This document shows positions 36,167 through 45,133 of a stretch of DNA of 64,000 bases, in pieces. The DNA lies in the NCBI RefSeq assembly GCF_028993555.1, contig NZ_CP118611.1, positions 1,759,501-1,823,500 of the forward strand. Reading direction: 5' to 3'. How positions within the stretch are numbered: position 1 is the stretch's first letter; each line of letters begins with the position of its first letter. The notes below the pieces were generated by a model. It ran no database searches. It worked only from the letters and a program-made list of their open reading frames with translations, and was not told the DNA's origin. A program made the position numbers and the translations under genes. The stretch is from Ensifer adhaerens. Lineage in GTDB: Bacteria; Pseudomonadota; Alphaproteobacteria; Rhizobiales; Rhizobiaceae.

Positions 36167-36494
36167 TGGGTTTGATCCTTTTTTGGCTGCCGCACACATA
36201 GTCATCGGCAAGGGCGCGTACAACCGGGCGACGCCACGACTTTCAACCAGTCCCTGTATCGGGCCAACTCCGCGGGCTTGAAGTCGAAATTGGTTCGGAA
36301 AATTGCGATCGGCACAGCGCCGGCGCCCGGGTTGTTCGTACGGGGCACATTGCAAAAATTGCGCGCAACTGCAGGTCAAATTCGCTTGCCTGGGAGCCAG
36401 AATGGCGGACAATTCCAGACGAGTTGCCTGTTGGCTGAGCAAGCCCGGCGTCGCAGTGGGCGACACCGGTAGCTGCCCTTCGACGGAGGAGAAG
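36167..36494. other. 330-base intergenic stretch
   Basis: The frame of the downstream reductase stays open back to 36303, but a good ribosome site exists only at 36495. A segment at 36268-36284 (GGGCCAACTCCGC, then GGGCTTGAA) resembles 57569-57594. Nothing else was recognised. Confidence 0.3.
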
Positions 36495-38027
36495 ATGGCC
36501 GGTAACCATTCAGACGCGAGCGGACCCGATCTCGCCCTCGGCATTGCACTCGCCGATCTCCCCGATGGCGGCAAGTTGGTCGGTCATCGCGATGGCGAGC
36601 CGGTGCTTCTGGTGCGCCGCGGATCCGAGATCTTCGCGATAGCCGCTAGCTGCTCGCATTACGGTGGGCCGCTAGTGGATGGCCTCGTCGCCGACGACAC
36701 GGTTCGCTGCCCCTGGCATCACGCCTGCTTTGATCTGCGCACCGGAGAGGCCTTGCGTGCTCCGGCGTTATCGCCGCTCGCCTGCTGGTCGGTTGAGCAG
36801 CACGGCGACAAAATAGTCGTCGGCGAGAAGCGCAAGAAGCAGTCGCCGGTTTCACGCGAAGGCGACGGAGCGACTCCCGAAAAGATCGTTATCGTCGGTG
36901 GCGGCGCCGCCGGCTTTGCCGCCGCCGAAAGACTTCGACGCGAACAATTCCAGGGCGCCATCGTCATGATCAGCGATGACGAGGCGCCGCCCGTCGACCG
37001 CCCTAACCTTTCGAAGGACTATCTCGCCGGTAAGGCGCCGGAGGACTGGATCCCGCTGCGCAAGGAGGGCTTCTATACCAGGAACGGCATCGACTTGCGC
37101 CTCGGAACCAAGGTTACCGGCATCGATGTCCGCGCCAGCGAAGTCTTGCTCGCCGATGGGGCGCGGGTCGCTTTCGACAGACTGTTGCTGGCGATGGGCG
37201 CCGAACCGGTTCGCCTGACCATACCCGGCGCCGACCAGCCCCATGTCCACACGCTGCGCTCGCTTGCCGACAGTCGGAAGATCATCGCGCAAGCCGGCAC
37301 CGCACGCAGCGCGGTCGTGTTGGGCGCCAGTTTCATCGGCCTAGAAGTTGCCGCCGCACTTCGAGGCCGCGGTGTCAAAGTGCATGTGGTGGCGCCCGAG
37401 GAACGGCCAATGGAACGGATACTGGGGCCGCAGATCGGCGATTTCATCCGCGCCCTGCATGAGGAAAATGGCGTCATCTTCCACCTTGGGGATACAGCAG
37501 CGAGCATCGGCGCAACGAAGATCCAGCTGAGCAGCGGCGGCATCCTGGCCGCAGATATGGTCGTTGCCGGCATCGGCGTGCGGCCGCGGGTCGGTCTCGC
37601 CGAAGCGGCCGGGCTCGCCACCGATCGAGGCGTCCGGGTCGATGCCTATCTGGAGACCAGCGTGCCGGGCATATATGCGGCCGGCGATATTGCCCGGTGG
37701 CCCGATCCCCATAGTGGCGAAAACATCAGAGTGGAGCACTGGGTGGTGGCGCAGCGGCAAGGCGCTGCGGCCGCACTCAACATGCTCGGACACCGGAAGA
37801 AGTTCACGGGTGTGCCGTTCTTTTGGAGCCAGCATTACAACGTTCCGATCAACTATGTCGGCCATGCCGAGGCATGGGACGAGATCGAGGTCGAGGGCGA
37901 CATTCCCGCCAAGGACTGCCTCCTGCGCTTCAAGCGCGGCGGACGAGTACTGGCGGTCGCCACGATCTTCCGCGACACCGAGAGCCTCGAGGCAGAACTG
38001 GCGATGGAGCGGGGCGAGACCTGGTAG
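36495..38027 (+). CDS. Rieske-ferredoxin reductase fusion flavoprotein
   Basis: The 510-residue protein has a Rieske [2Fe-2S] domain (about 15-110; Cys53-x-His55 and Cys72-x2-His75), then an FAD/NAD reductase (about 128-440; VIVGGGAAGFAA, VVLGASFIGLEVA, YAAGDIARW) and the C-terminal reductase domain (HYNVPINYVGH). It resembles AIF-type ferredoxin reductases that carry electrons from NAD(P)H to partner redox proteins. GGAGGAG lies just before the ATG. No oxygenase subunit lies nearby, so the acceptor is unknown. Confidence 0.93.
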   Translation: MAGNHSDASGPDLALGIALADLPDGGKLVGHRDGEPVLLVRRGSEIFAIAASCSHYGGPLVDGLVADDTVRCPWHHACFDLRTGEALRAPALSPLACWSVEQHGDKIVVGEKRKKQSPVSREGDGATPEKIVIVGGGAAGFAAAERLRREQFQGAIVMISDDEAPPVDRPNLSKDYLAGKAPEDWIPLRKEGFYTRNGIDLRLGTKVTGIDVRASEVLLADGARVAFDRLLLAMGAEPVRLTIPGADQPHVHTLRSLADSRKIIAQAGTARSAVVLGASFIGLEVAAALRGRGVKVHVVAPEERPMERILGPQIGDFIRALHEENGVIFHLGDTAASIGATKIQLSSGGILAADMVVAGIGVRPRVGLAEAAGLATDRGVRVDAYLETSVPGIYAAGDIARWPDPHSGENIRVEHWVVAQRQGAAAALNMLGHRKKFTGVPFFWSQHYNVPINYVGHAEAWDEIEVEGDIPAKDCLLRFKRGGRVLAVATIFRDTESLEAELAMERGETW

Positions 38028-38269
38028 TGACGGATTGCTGTCTAAGCCATAGGGCAATAGCGAGTTTGGAGACGCACATTCGCAACACGCTACGACAAGC
38101 TCTTCGCCCCCTTCAAATCGAGAAACGCCCAGACCGCATTGAAAGGCAGGGCAACGCGCGGGTGTTATCGGCGTACTGGATTTCACCACGACAGCTAAAA
38201 TTGGATTTGCAGACCTTCAAACGGGACAGACAGGCGACCTCAGCGGAGAGGAGTAAGGAAGCAATCGCG

Positions 38270-39115
38270 ATGAGACAACTCAGTGAAGAGGGCCGACGAA
38301 CCCTGGGAGAGATTGCGGAGCGGTACGGGGTCAGCCTCGGCGCGGTGGAGCACCTGCTGATGGCGATTATCGCCGGGCAGGCGACACAGGCCCAGTTCAA
38401 CCATCCTGATCTGGGTGGGATGGGGCAGTGGTCGCAGGGCGGCATGATCATGGTCGGCGACATGTTCAACAATGCGCTGAAGGCGAACGTGGCCGGGGTT
38501 TGTTCCGAGCTTGCGGCCTTGGTGCGCGGCATGGATTTGCTGCGCCCGCAGACGTCGCACCAGTCCCAGTATCAAGACCAGGCCGGCGGCGTCAGCCTGT
38601 TTGTGCCGGGCGCGCATTCGGCTGGGGACTGGTGGCCCGAGGAGCTCGGGCATCCTGCCTCGACCGGGGCGCAGAATGACCTGCGTTATGCCTTTTTCCC
38701 GAAAACCCGACGGCTAGCGATCGATATCGGCGGCCGGATTTTGGTCTATGACACGAAGGACCATCGCATTGGCGGGTTCTCGCAACAGCAAAGCGGCGAT
38801 CAGTCGCTGAGCTTCACCTCTCAGTATGGGCTGGTGAAAATTTCGGAACTGGATGTGATACGGCAGGGCGGCAAGGAACCGCCAGACACGCCGGCGACAG
38901 AAGCATCCGCCGTCACGGCTGCGCCGTCGATATTCGCATCGTCCGCGTCGGAATCCGCCGAGCCACAACAGGGGGCACATCCAGCGCCGGAGACGGTTCG
39001 GTCGGATGAGGACATCTTCGACAAGATCGAACGCCTCGCGGCACTTCATGCGAAAGGCATTCTCACGGATCAGGAATTCGGGGCCAAGAAGTCGGAGTTG
39101 CTCAGCCGACTATAG
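38270..39115 (+). CDS. SHOCT-domain protein
   Basis: The 281-residue soluble protein has an N-terminal helical region (LSEEGRRTLGEIAERYGVS, HTH-like), a middle domain of unknown type (PGAHSAGDWWP, then DLRYAFFPKTRRLAIDIGG), a low-complexity Ala/Ser/Thr linker (about 205-240), and a C-terminal SHOCT motif (DIFDKIERLAALHAKGI then T-D-Q-E-F). SHOCT modules commonly mediate oligomerisation or membrane association. The last 75 codons and the downstream DNA are duplicated at 57.6 kb. The frame is open far upstream, but the start at 38270, 10 bases after AAGGA, fits best. Confidence 0.8.
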   Translation: MRQLSEEGRRTLGEIAERYGVSLGAVEHLLMAIIAGQATQAQFNHPDLGGMGQWSQGGMIMVGDMFNNALKANVAGVCSELAALVRGMDLLRPQTSHQSQYQDQAGGVSLFVPGAHSAGDWWPEELGHPASTGAQNDLRYAFFPKTRRLAIDIGGRILVYDTKDHRIGGFSQQQSGDQSLSFTSQYGLVKISELDVIRQGGKEPPDTPATEASAVTAAPSIFASSASESAEPQQGAHPAPETVRSDEDIFDKIERLAALHAKGILTDQEFGAKKSELLSRL

Positions 39116-39636
39116 CATCCGATCAACCGGGCTTGCCACGGAGGTCAACGGCAGGCTGCTTCGAGCCGCGCGGGCGAGGACGACCGTCAATGAACTCCGA
39201 CAACCGATTGAGCTCGCGCTCGCTCACCGAAACTCATCCCATCCTGCGTCTGCCGATCGCCTAACAAGCCGAGTGTGACAATCCGGATTCGACCCGAAGG
39301 GATGAGGTCAGAGGTTGCTTGCCCGTGAATAGGTGTCTCGGCACGAACGTCAATCGCTCGGCCTGATCGAGCTTCTGATCCTCGTTTCGATTTTTAACGC
39401 TCAATCTGCCGGGCATGTCCGGTGATGAACCTTTGCGACGCTAGGTAAGACCTAATGTTGTGCCCCGCCAGCGGCAGTCGCTTTGGCAAGAGCGGCGTCG
39501 CTTTATGGAGATTGCCCGGTAAGACGCTTGGTGCCGCTGCGGGCCGCCAGAGGGAGAACTTGAACCCCACACATGTCGCGCAAACCGTCATCGCCGTCCT
39601 CGTCCAGGCAATATTTGACACCAAGTGTCGTCAGGC
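38885..39636. repeat. Direct repeat copy 1 (other copy 57603-58340)
   Basis: It covers the 3' end of the SHOCT gene and about 520 bases beyond. By eye it is roughly 93% identical to 57603-58340 in the same orientation. The main length difference is an extra 13 or so bases here near 39505. Similarity ends abruptly after T-T-T-G-A-C-A-C-C-A-A in both copies. Confidence 0.9.
39123..39242 (-). pseudogene. Nonsense-interrupted copy of a 39-codon ORF
   Basis: This is the counterpart of the small ORF at 57839-57958. After the ATG at 39242 the third codon is TGA where the other copy has TGG. The rest (SERELNRLSEFIDGRPRPRG onward) is intact and could only be made from an internal GTG at 39227. Conserved reading in both copies suggests it was once a real small protein gene. 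Confidence 0.4.
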
Positions 39637-39790
39637 GGCTAATCAGCTCCGGTCGACGCTTTATGCGACCTCCTCATAAAGGGCGTGCCCCGCCTTCCGA
39701 CCAAGTCCGCGCAGCCAGGTGTAGGCATGGCACAGCCTACGTCGGCCGCATCAGTGTTTGTGGAGATGCCGATCTCCACCGGAGATCCGC
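39637..39790. other. Junction between two duplicated segments
   Basis: About 150 bases separate repeat copy 1 from the sulfite oxidase fragment. It contains the weakest copy (39653-39673) of the recurring TCGATACA-type motif. No gene is supported. Confidence 0.35.
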
Positions 39791-40190
39791 ACGCTTCCCG
39801 CCTTCAGCTTACGTGCGCCGCTACCGAGTGGATCGAGTTGTTGCCGTACCCCAGGCGGTTCCACTCGGCGCGCTCCGGCTGTGTCCGGCCCGCCATGTCT
39901 GTGGCGCGCGCCCGCACTGTGAGCGGCCCCGTGTGCTCAAGTCGCGTGATCAGCTCCCACCATTGCCAGGAAGAGGGCCGCCGCTCACCAACGAGCCGCG
40001 CCTCGCGCCATGGGCCGCCGTCCAGGCTTACGTCGACCCTGGAAATACACCCGACCCCCGACCACGCGACGCCACGGATTGCGGTCTCGCCAAGCGGCAG
40101 GCTCTCCCCCTCATCAGGCGAAGATATCAGCGCTCGCACGTTCATAAGCTCCATCGGCACGCGATCATCCTGCCCGTTCCGGACCCAGGG
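39791..40190 (-). pseudogene. Sulfite oxidase C-terminal fragment
   Basis: A minus-strand open frame (stop at 39804) encodes about 119 residues matching the dimerisation domain of the intact sulfite oxidase at 14854-16245 (ELMNVRALISSPDEGE, GGPWREARLVGERR, GYGNNSIHSVAA). The first 340 residues, including the molybdenum site, are missing. The 400 bases align without a gap, so the frame has stayed intact despite truncation. It has no start signal and is almost certainly non-functional. Confidence 0.85.
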
Positions 40191-40408
40191 AAAGCCGGCG
40201 ACCAGTCGTCAAGAACCTGCACCGGACGCTTGGTAGCAATTTCTTCTGCTACGATGTTCTCTGGCAGATACGCAATCCCTCGTTGAGCTATGACGCAGTG
40301 GCAACCGGACGCTGCCATACAGTCGTGCCACTGTTGGCCGACGAAAATGCGGATACTCACCGCGAAAAACTGCTAAGATGAAGCCCCGGAGTCAGTAGCC
40401 CACCAATC

Positions 40409-42268
40409 ATGGAACGCCGCCTGACTGCAATATTGGCCGCCGACGTCGTCGGTTACAGCCGCCTTATGGGCCTTGACGAGGCGGGGACACTCGCAGCGCT
40501 TAAGGCACACCGGCGCGAGATGGCGGACGCCAAGATCAACGAGCATCAGGGGCGCATCGTCAAGGTCACCGGCGACGGCATGCTAGTCGAATTCCCGAGC
40601 GTGGTGAATGCAGTTGCCTGCGCCGCCGACATCCAGCGCAGGATGCGCGAGCGCAACGTCGACGTGCCGGATGACCGCCGCATCGAATTTCGCATCGGCA
40701 TTCATCTCGGCGACATCATCTTCGAGGACAACGACATCTACGGCGACGGTGTCAACATTGCCGCGCGCATCGAGAGCATTGCCCAGCCGGGCGGCATCGC
40801 CGTGTCCGGCTCCGTTCGCGACAATGTCGGCAACCGGCTCGACCTCGCCTTCGAGGACAGGGGCGAACAGACGCTGAAGAACATCGACCGGCCAGTGCGG
40901 GTCTATAACGTTGACCTCTTCCAGCGCACTCCGCCGCAGGGCGTAGCAACCGGCGCGGCGCCCAAGGCAGCGCTGGCAAAGGATAAGCCTTCGATCGCCG
41001 TGCTGCCCTTCGACAACATGAGTGGCGATCCGGAGCAGGAATACTTCTCCGACGGCATCACGGAGGACATCATCACCGACCTGTCGAAGATTTCCGGGCT
41101 CTCGGTCATCGCCCGCAACTCCGCGTTCACTTACAAGGGCAAGTTGGTCGACATACAGGACGTATGCCGGCGTTTCCATGTCGCTACTGTCCTTGAAGGA
41201 AGCGTGCGCAAAGCCGGACAACGCGTGCGGATCACCGCGCAGCTTATCGACGGCAAGGATGGAACGCACCTCTGGGCCGATCGCTACGATCGCGACCTGA
41301 CCGACATCTTTGCGATCCAGGACGAAATCACGCACACAATCGTCGAGCAACTCAAGGTAAAACTGCTGCCGGAAGAGAAGAAGGCGATTGGACAGGCGCC
41401 GACGGCGAATGTCGAAGCCTATACCAACTATCTCAGAGGCCGCGAGTTTTTCCACACGCGCACCAAAGGATCGCTGCAACTGGCGCGACGCCTCTTCGCC
41501 AGGGCGGCTGATCTGGATCCCAACTATGCGCGCGCCTATGCCGGGATCGCCGATTGCGATTCGGCCCTGCATGCCTGGCACGGTGCGGAGATCTCGCTCG
41601 AGGCGCTGTTGGCGACCTGCGCCAAGGCGCTGGCGCTTGATCCCAGCCTCGCCGAGGCACATGCCTCGCACGGCCTGGCGCTGTCGACAAACGGCCGGCA
41701 CGGCGACGCGGTCGCCGAATTCGAACGCGCGATCGCGCTAGATCCGAACTCCTATGAGGGCCATTATTTCTATGCTCGACACTCGTTCGCAGAAGGCGAT
41801 CTGGAAAAAGCGGTCGAACTCTACGAACGCTGCGCCGACATCAACCCCGACGACTACCGGTCGCCGCTCCTGGTCATGAACGCCTTGCACTCTCTCGGTC
41901 GACACGACGAGGAGGCTAAGCTGGCCGCGGTGGGGCTCGAGCGGGCGGAACGCGCCCTCAGGCAGCATCCCGAAAATTCCGATCCCGCCCAACTCGGCGC
42001 CATCGCCCTCATTGCTCTTGGCCAGCATGAGCGGGCCAAGGAGTGGGCAGATCGCGCCCTGGCGATCGATGCCGACGACAACAATGCGCTGTACAACGTT
42101 GCCTGCGTCTATTCGCTGCTCGGCGAGCCCGATCACGCAATCGACCTGCTGGAACCCTACCTGCAAAAAGTTGGGCCTCATATGAAATCCTGGTTCAAGA
42201 ACGATTCGGATTTTGATCCCATCCGAAGCCATCCACGCTATGCGAAACTGCTGGAACTGATCGACTAG
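40409..42268 (+). CDS. Class III adenylate cyclase with TolB-like and TPR regions
   Basis: In this 619-residue protein, residues 1-170 are a class III cyclase domain (ILAADVVGYSRLMGLDE with metal Asp; GDGMLVEF with the second; YGDGVNIAARIE). A TolB/FlgO-like segment follows (about 200-310; SIAVLPFDNMSGDPEQEYFS, GITEDIITDLSK), then five or six TPR repeats (about 340-600). No membrane segment is seen. Rhizobia carry many such cyclases, and most signals are unknown. It is monocistronic, with a hairpin right after the stop. Confidence 0.93.
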   Translation: MERRLTAILAADVVGYSRLMGLDEAGTLAALKAHRREMADAKINEHQGRIVKVTGDGMLVEFPSVVNAVACAADIQRRMRERNVDVPDDRRIEFRIGIHLGDIIFEDNDIYGDGVNIAARIESIAQPGGIAVSGSVRDNVGNRLDLAFEDRGEQTLKNIDRPVRVYNVDLFQRTPPQGVATGAAPKAALAKDKPSIAVLPFDNMSGDPEQEYFSDGITEDIITDLSKISGLSVIARNSAFTYKGKLVDIQDVCRRFHVATVLEGSVRKAGQRVRITAQLIDGKDGTHLWADRYDRDLTDIFAIQDEITHTIVEQLKVKLLPEEKKAIGQAPTANVEAYTNYLRGREFFHTRTKGSLQLARRLFARAADLDPNYARAYAGIADCDSALHAWHGAEISLEALLATCAKALALDPSLAEAHASHGLALSTNGRHGDAVAEFERAIALDPNSYEGHYFYARHSFAEGDLEKAVELYERCADINPDDYRSPLLVMNALHSLGRHDEEAKLAAVGLERAERALRQHPENSDPAQLGAIALIALGQHERAKEWADRALAIDADDNNALYNVACVYSLLGEPDHAIDLLEPYLQKVGPHMKSWFKNDSDFDPIRSHPRYAKLLELID

Positions 42269-42270
42269 GG

Positions 42271-42303
42271 CTAGCCTGTTTATTCAGGCGCTCCGTAGGC
42301 TAG
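42271..42303 (+). terminator. Stem-loop after cyclase
   Basis: CTAGCCT and AGGCTAG form a seven-base perfect stem around a 19-base loop, three bases after the stop. There is no T run; it may still mark the transcript end. Confidence 0.4.
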
Positions 42304-42828
42304 ATGAACTATTCCATTCCGAAGCGTGGACCAAACGTCACTTGGTTACTCGGTGGCCTGATACGCCACGATATTCCGCGAGGCTTCGCTGGCGTCCAGA
42401 TGTGGCGCAAAGCAGCCGTTCCACGATGCGAACTTTCTACGTCCCCTTGGGCCTATTCAAGACCTTGGCATCGAGGGGCCGCGTGTCCGCTTTTCGTGTT
42501 TGGTGTCCTGGCAGCGGACAGTCGGCCATCGTGAAGAGTTTCGGGCGCCGGCAGGCGTACGAAAGTCCCCGAGGAAGGAACCCGCGGGCCACAGGCGATG
42601 GCTATGGGGATTTCCGTTTTCGGCTGATGTCGAGGATAGCGTGACCGCTTTCGGGAGGCACCGGGATGGATCCGGCGGGACCGCTTCGTTGCGCCTCCGC
42701 GCGGTGTTGTCGGCCTGGTGGGCGGTCGGACGCGACCCTGTCAGCGTCGAGGGTCACCATGGAGGCGTGTGGATCCGTTGCCGAAGGCGGGGTGCCTCCG
42801 GCTGAAGGCTGGACCATGCCATGCCGGG
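42304..42828. other. Stretch between cyclase and transposase, includes IS end
   Basis: No gene is supported. The right part (from about 42600) is probably the 3' flank of the IS91-type element beyond the transposase stop. The exact tip cannot be fixed because IS91 elements lack clear inverted repeats. Confidence 0.35.
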
Positions 42829-44022
42829 TCATGGAACTGTCTCCCGGTTCGTCGTCGTCGCGTCCGGCGGCCCGCGCGGCTGCCTCCTTCGTCCGAACAC
42901 CTCGAGCACGATCATGCGGCCGCCACAGCAGGAGCATGGGGGGCGGAAGTCGTCCGGTTCTTCCGGGCCGTCGTCAGCCGACGGTGCGGCGACGTTCAAC
43001 AGTTCGCGAGCCAGTGCGAGACTGGCCTTGCGGGCGGAGCCGGCGAGCAGCCCGTAGTGGCGGATGCGATGGAAGCCACGCGGCAGGACATGAAGCAGGA
43101 AGCGGCGGATGAACTCGTCGGTGGCGAGCGTCATGACCTGCTGGCGATTGGCGCCGTCGCGACGATAGTCCTTGTAGCGGAAGGTGACGCCGCTCTCGTC
43201 GAACCGGACGAGACGACGGTTCGAGATCGCCACCCGGTGGGTGTAGCGGGACAGGTAGGCTAGCACCGCTTCCGGACCGGCGAAGGGAGCCTTGGCATAG
43301 ACGACCCAGCGCTTGCTCCGTACAGGCTTCAGATGGTGCAGGAAGGCGCGTCGGTCGGCCAGGTGCGCCATGGATCCGAAGAAGGCGAGCCGGCCGGCGT
43401 CGTGGAGGGCGATCAGCCGGGTGAGGAACAGCCGGCGGAACAGCTTCCCCAGTACCCGGACCGGAAGAAGGAAGGCCCGACGCGACGAGATCCAGCGCTT
43501 CCCGTCCGGCGCGATTCCGCCGCCCGGCACGATCATGTGCACGTGCGGATGGTGCGTCATCGCCGATCCCCATGTGTGGAGCACGGCGGTGATGCCGATG
43601 CGCGCGCCGAGATGCTGCGGATCGGCGGCGATGGTCAGCATCGTCTCCGATGCCGCCTTGAACAGCAGGTCGTAGACCAGCGCCTTGTTGTGGAACGCGA
43701 TGCCGGCGACTTCGGCGGGCAGCGTGAACACGACATGGAAGTAGCCGACCGGCAGCAGGTCGGCCTCGCGCTCGGCCAGCCAAGTCCGCGCCGCCGCGCC
43801 CTGGCACTTGGGACAGTGCCGGTTGCGGCAGGAGTTGTAGGCGACCCGCCATTGGCCGCAGTCCTCGCACGCCTCGACATGACCGCCGAGGGCCGCGGTG
43901 CGGCAATGCTCGATCGCCGACATGACCTTGAGCTGGGTGAGGCTCAGGCGCCTGGAATGGGTGGCCCGGTACGCGGGCCCGGCGGCACGGAAGATGTCGG
44001 CGATCTCGACCGCGGCGTGCAC
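42829..44022 (-). CDS. IS91-family transposase
   Basis: The 397-residue transposase has an N-terminal zinc-binding region (CEDCGQWRVAYNSCRNRHCPKC, four or more Cys), the HUH metal site HPHVHMIVPGGG (two His around a hydrophobic residue), and Y-K-D-Y-R and H-Y-G-L-L segments that may supply the relaxase tyrosines. It would nick single strands and move the element by rolling circle. A Cys cluster (C-S-C-C-G-G) follows near the C-terminus. It appears intact. Confidence 0.94.
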   Translation of the reverse strand: MHAAVEIADIFRAAGPAYRATHSRRLSLTQLKVMSAIEHCRTAALGGHVEACEDCGQWRVAYNSCRNRHCPKCQGAAARTWLAEREADLLPVGYFHVVFTLPAEVAGIAFHNKALVYDLLFKAASETMLTIAADPQHLGARIGITAVLHTWGSAMTHHPHVHMIVPGGGIAPDGKRWISSRRAFLLPVRVLGKLFRRLFLTRLIALHDAGRLAFFGSMAHLADRRAFLHHLKPVRSKRWVVYAKAPFAGPEAVLAYLSRYTHRVAISNRRLVRFDESGVTFRYKDYRRDGANRQQVMTLATDEFIRRFLLHVLPRGFHRIRHYGLLAGSARKASLALARELLNVAAPSADDGPEEPDDFRPPCSCCGGRMIVLEVFGRRRQPRGPPDATTTNRETVP

Positions 44023-44025
44023 GGC

Positions 44026-44931
44026 TCAGCCGTCGGGGGATACTTCTCCCTTGAACAGCCCGAGCTTGTCGAGCGGGCTCGTGACCGTGCGCACCGTGCG
44101 GGTTGCAACCTTGGTGTAGAAGGCGGTGTTGTTGAGCTTGGCGTGCCCGAGCAGGACCTGGATGATCCGGATGTCGGTGCCGTCCTCCAGAAGATGGGTG
44201 GCGAAGCTGTGCCGCAGCGTGTGCGGTCCGACCCGCTTGGCGATGTCGGCGGCCTGGGCTGCCTCGACGACCACGCGATACAGCTGGCGGGTGCTGATCG
44301 GCTTCATCGCGTGCTGTCCCGGGAACAGCCAGCCGTCGCGGTGCATCACGCCCTGCTGGCGTCCGACCTTCCACCATTGGCGCAGCAACAAAAGCAGGTC
44401 GTCCGATAGCATGGCGTTCCGGTATCGCCCGCCCTTGCCGCGTTCCACCCTGAGCAGCATGCGCTCGCTGTCGACGTCGGCGACCTTCAACATCGACACC
44501 TCGGCAACGCGCAAACCTGCACCATAAGCGACCGACAGTGCGGCCTGGTGCTTGAGGCAGGTGGTGGCGTTGAGCAGCCGGGCCACCTCGTCGCGGCTGA
44601 GCACCACCGGCAGCTTGCGCGGATGAGCCAGCCGGACCAGCCTGCGCGCCAGGTCCGGGCGATCGAGGGTGTGGGTGAAGAAGAAGCGCAGCGCCGACAC
44701 GATACTGTTCATGGTCGGGATCGGAACGCCATCCTCCTGCTGCTCGATCTGGAACCGGCGCAGGTCGTCGGTGGTCGCTGTGTCTGGTGAACGCCCAAGG
44801 AAAGTCGCCAGGCGTCCGATATCGCGGAGATAGTTGCGTTGCGTCCCCCGTGAGAAACGCCGCATGTTCATGTCGTCGATCAGCCGTTGGCGCAGCGGGC
44901 TGACAGGGGCATCGAGAGTGGGATGGGGCAT
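44026..44931 (-). CDS. Tyrosine recombinase of the IS91-type element
   Basis: The 301-residue XerD-like recombinase has an N-terminal SAM-like domain (about 10-100) and a catalytic domain with Arg in GAGLRVAEV, HTLRHSFATHL, GH in LLGHAKL and the nucleophile Tyr in NNTAFYTKV. It is encoded three bases before the transposase and probably resolves or assists transposition. All catalytic residues are present. Confidence 0.93.
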   Translation of the reverse strand: MPHPTLDAPVSPLRQRLIDDMNMRRFSRGTQRNYLRDIGRLATFLGRSPDTATTDDLRRFQIEQQEDGVPIPTMNSIVSALRFFFTHTLDRPDLARRLVRLAHPRKLPVVLSRDEVARLLNATTCLKHQAALSVAYGAGLRVAEVSMLKVADVDSERMLLRVERGKGGRYRNAMLSDDLLLLLRQWWKVGRQQGVMHRDGWLFPGQHAMKPISTRQLYRVVVEAAQAADIAKRVGPHTLRHSFATHLLEDGTDIRIIQVLLGHAKLNNTAFYTKVATRTVRTVTSPLDKLGLFKGEVSPDG

Positions 44932-45133
44932 GGTCAGGCTCCTTTGTTGAAGAAGCCTGTGATGCTCTGCCCCTACAGAACGCCGCTCAACGCAGGCGCA
45001 ACGACCAGTTCTTGATCTCTACCTCAACCGCAGGCGCCCTCCCGCGCAGCGGGTTCGTTCGTCGGCCCCTGAGCCGACTTTCAAGACCCTCGCCTTGAAC
45101 CGGCGATCCATGCACTCCGAAGTGGACAAAAGG

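Larger units (their letters stand above)
42600..45110 (-). mobile_element. IS91-type insertion element with recombinase (approximate ends)
   Basis: Two adjacent minus-strand genes, a tyrosine recombinase and an IS91-type HUH transposase, are separated by three bases. This is the standard pair of one IS91 subgroup. The element must end before the homocysteine methyltransferase stop at 45134 and after the cyclase at 42268; the ends given are estimates. Rolling-circle IS91 elements make no target duplication. Confidence 0.7.

Noticed and set aside
36268..36291. Short similarity (GGGCCAACTCCGC...GGCTTGAA) to 57569-57594 as attachment-site pair
   Set aside because: About 25 imperfect bases without an intact integrase or consistent flanks; too short to claim an att site.
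42974..44377. 467-codon minus-strand frame overlapping transposase and recombinase
   Set aside because: Out of frame with both genes, Arg/Pro-rich, no motifs.
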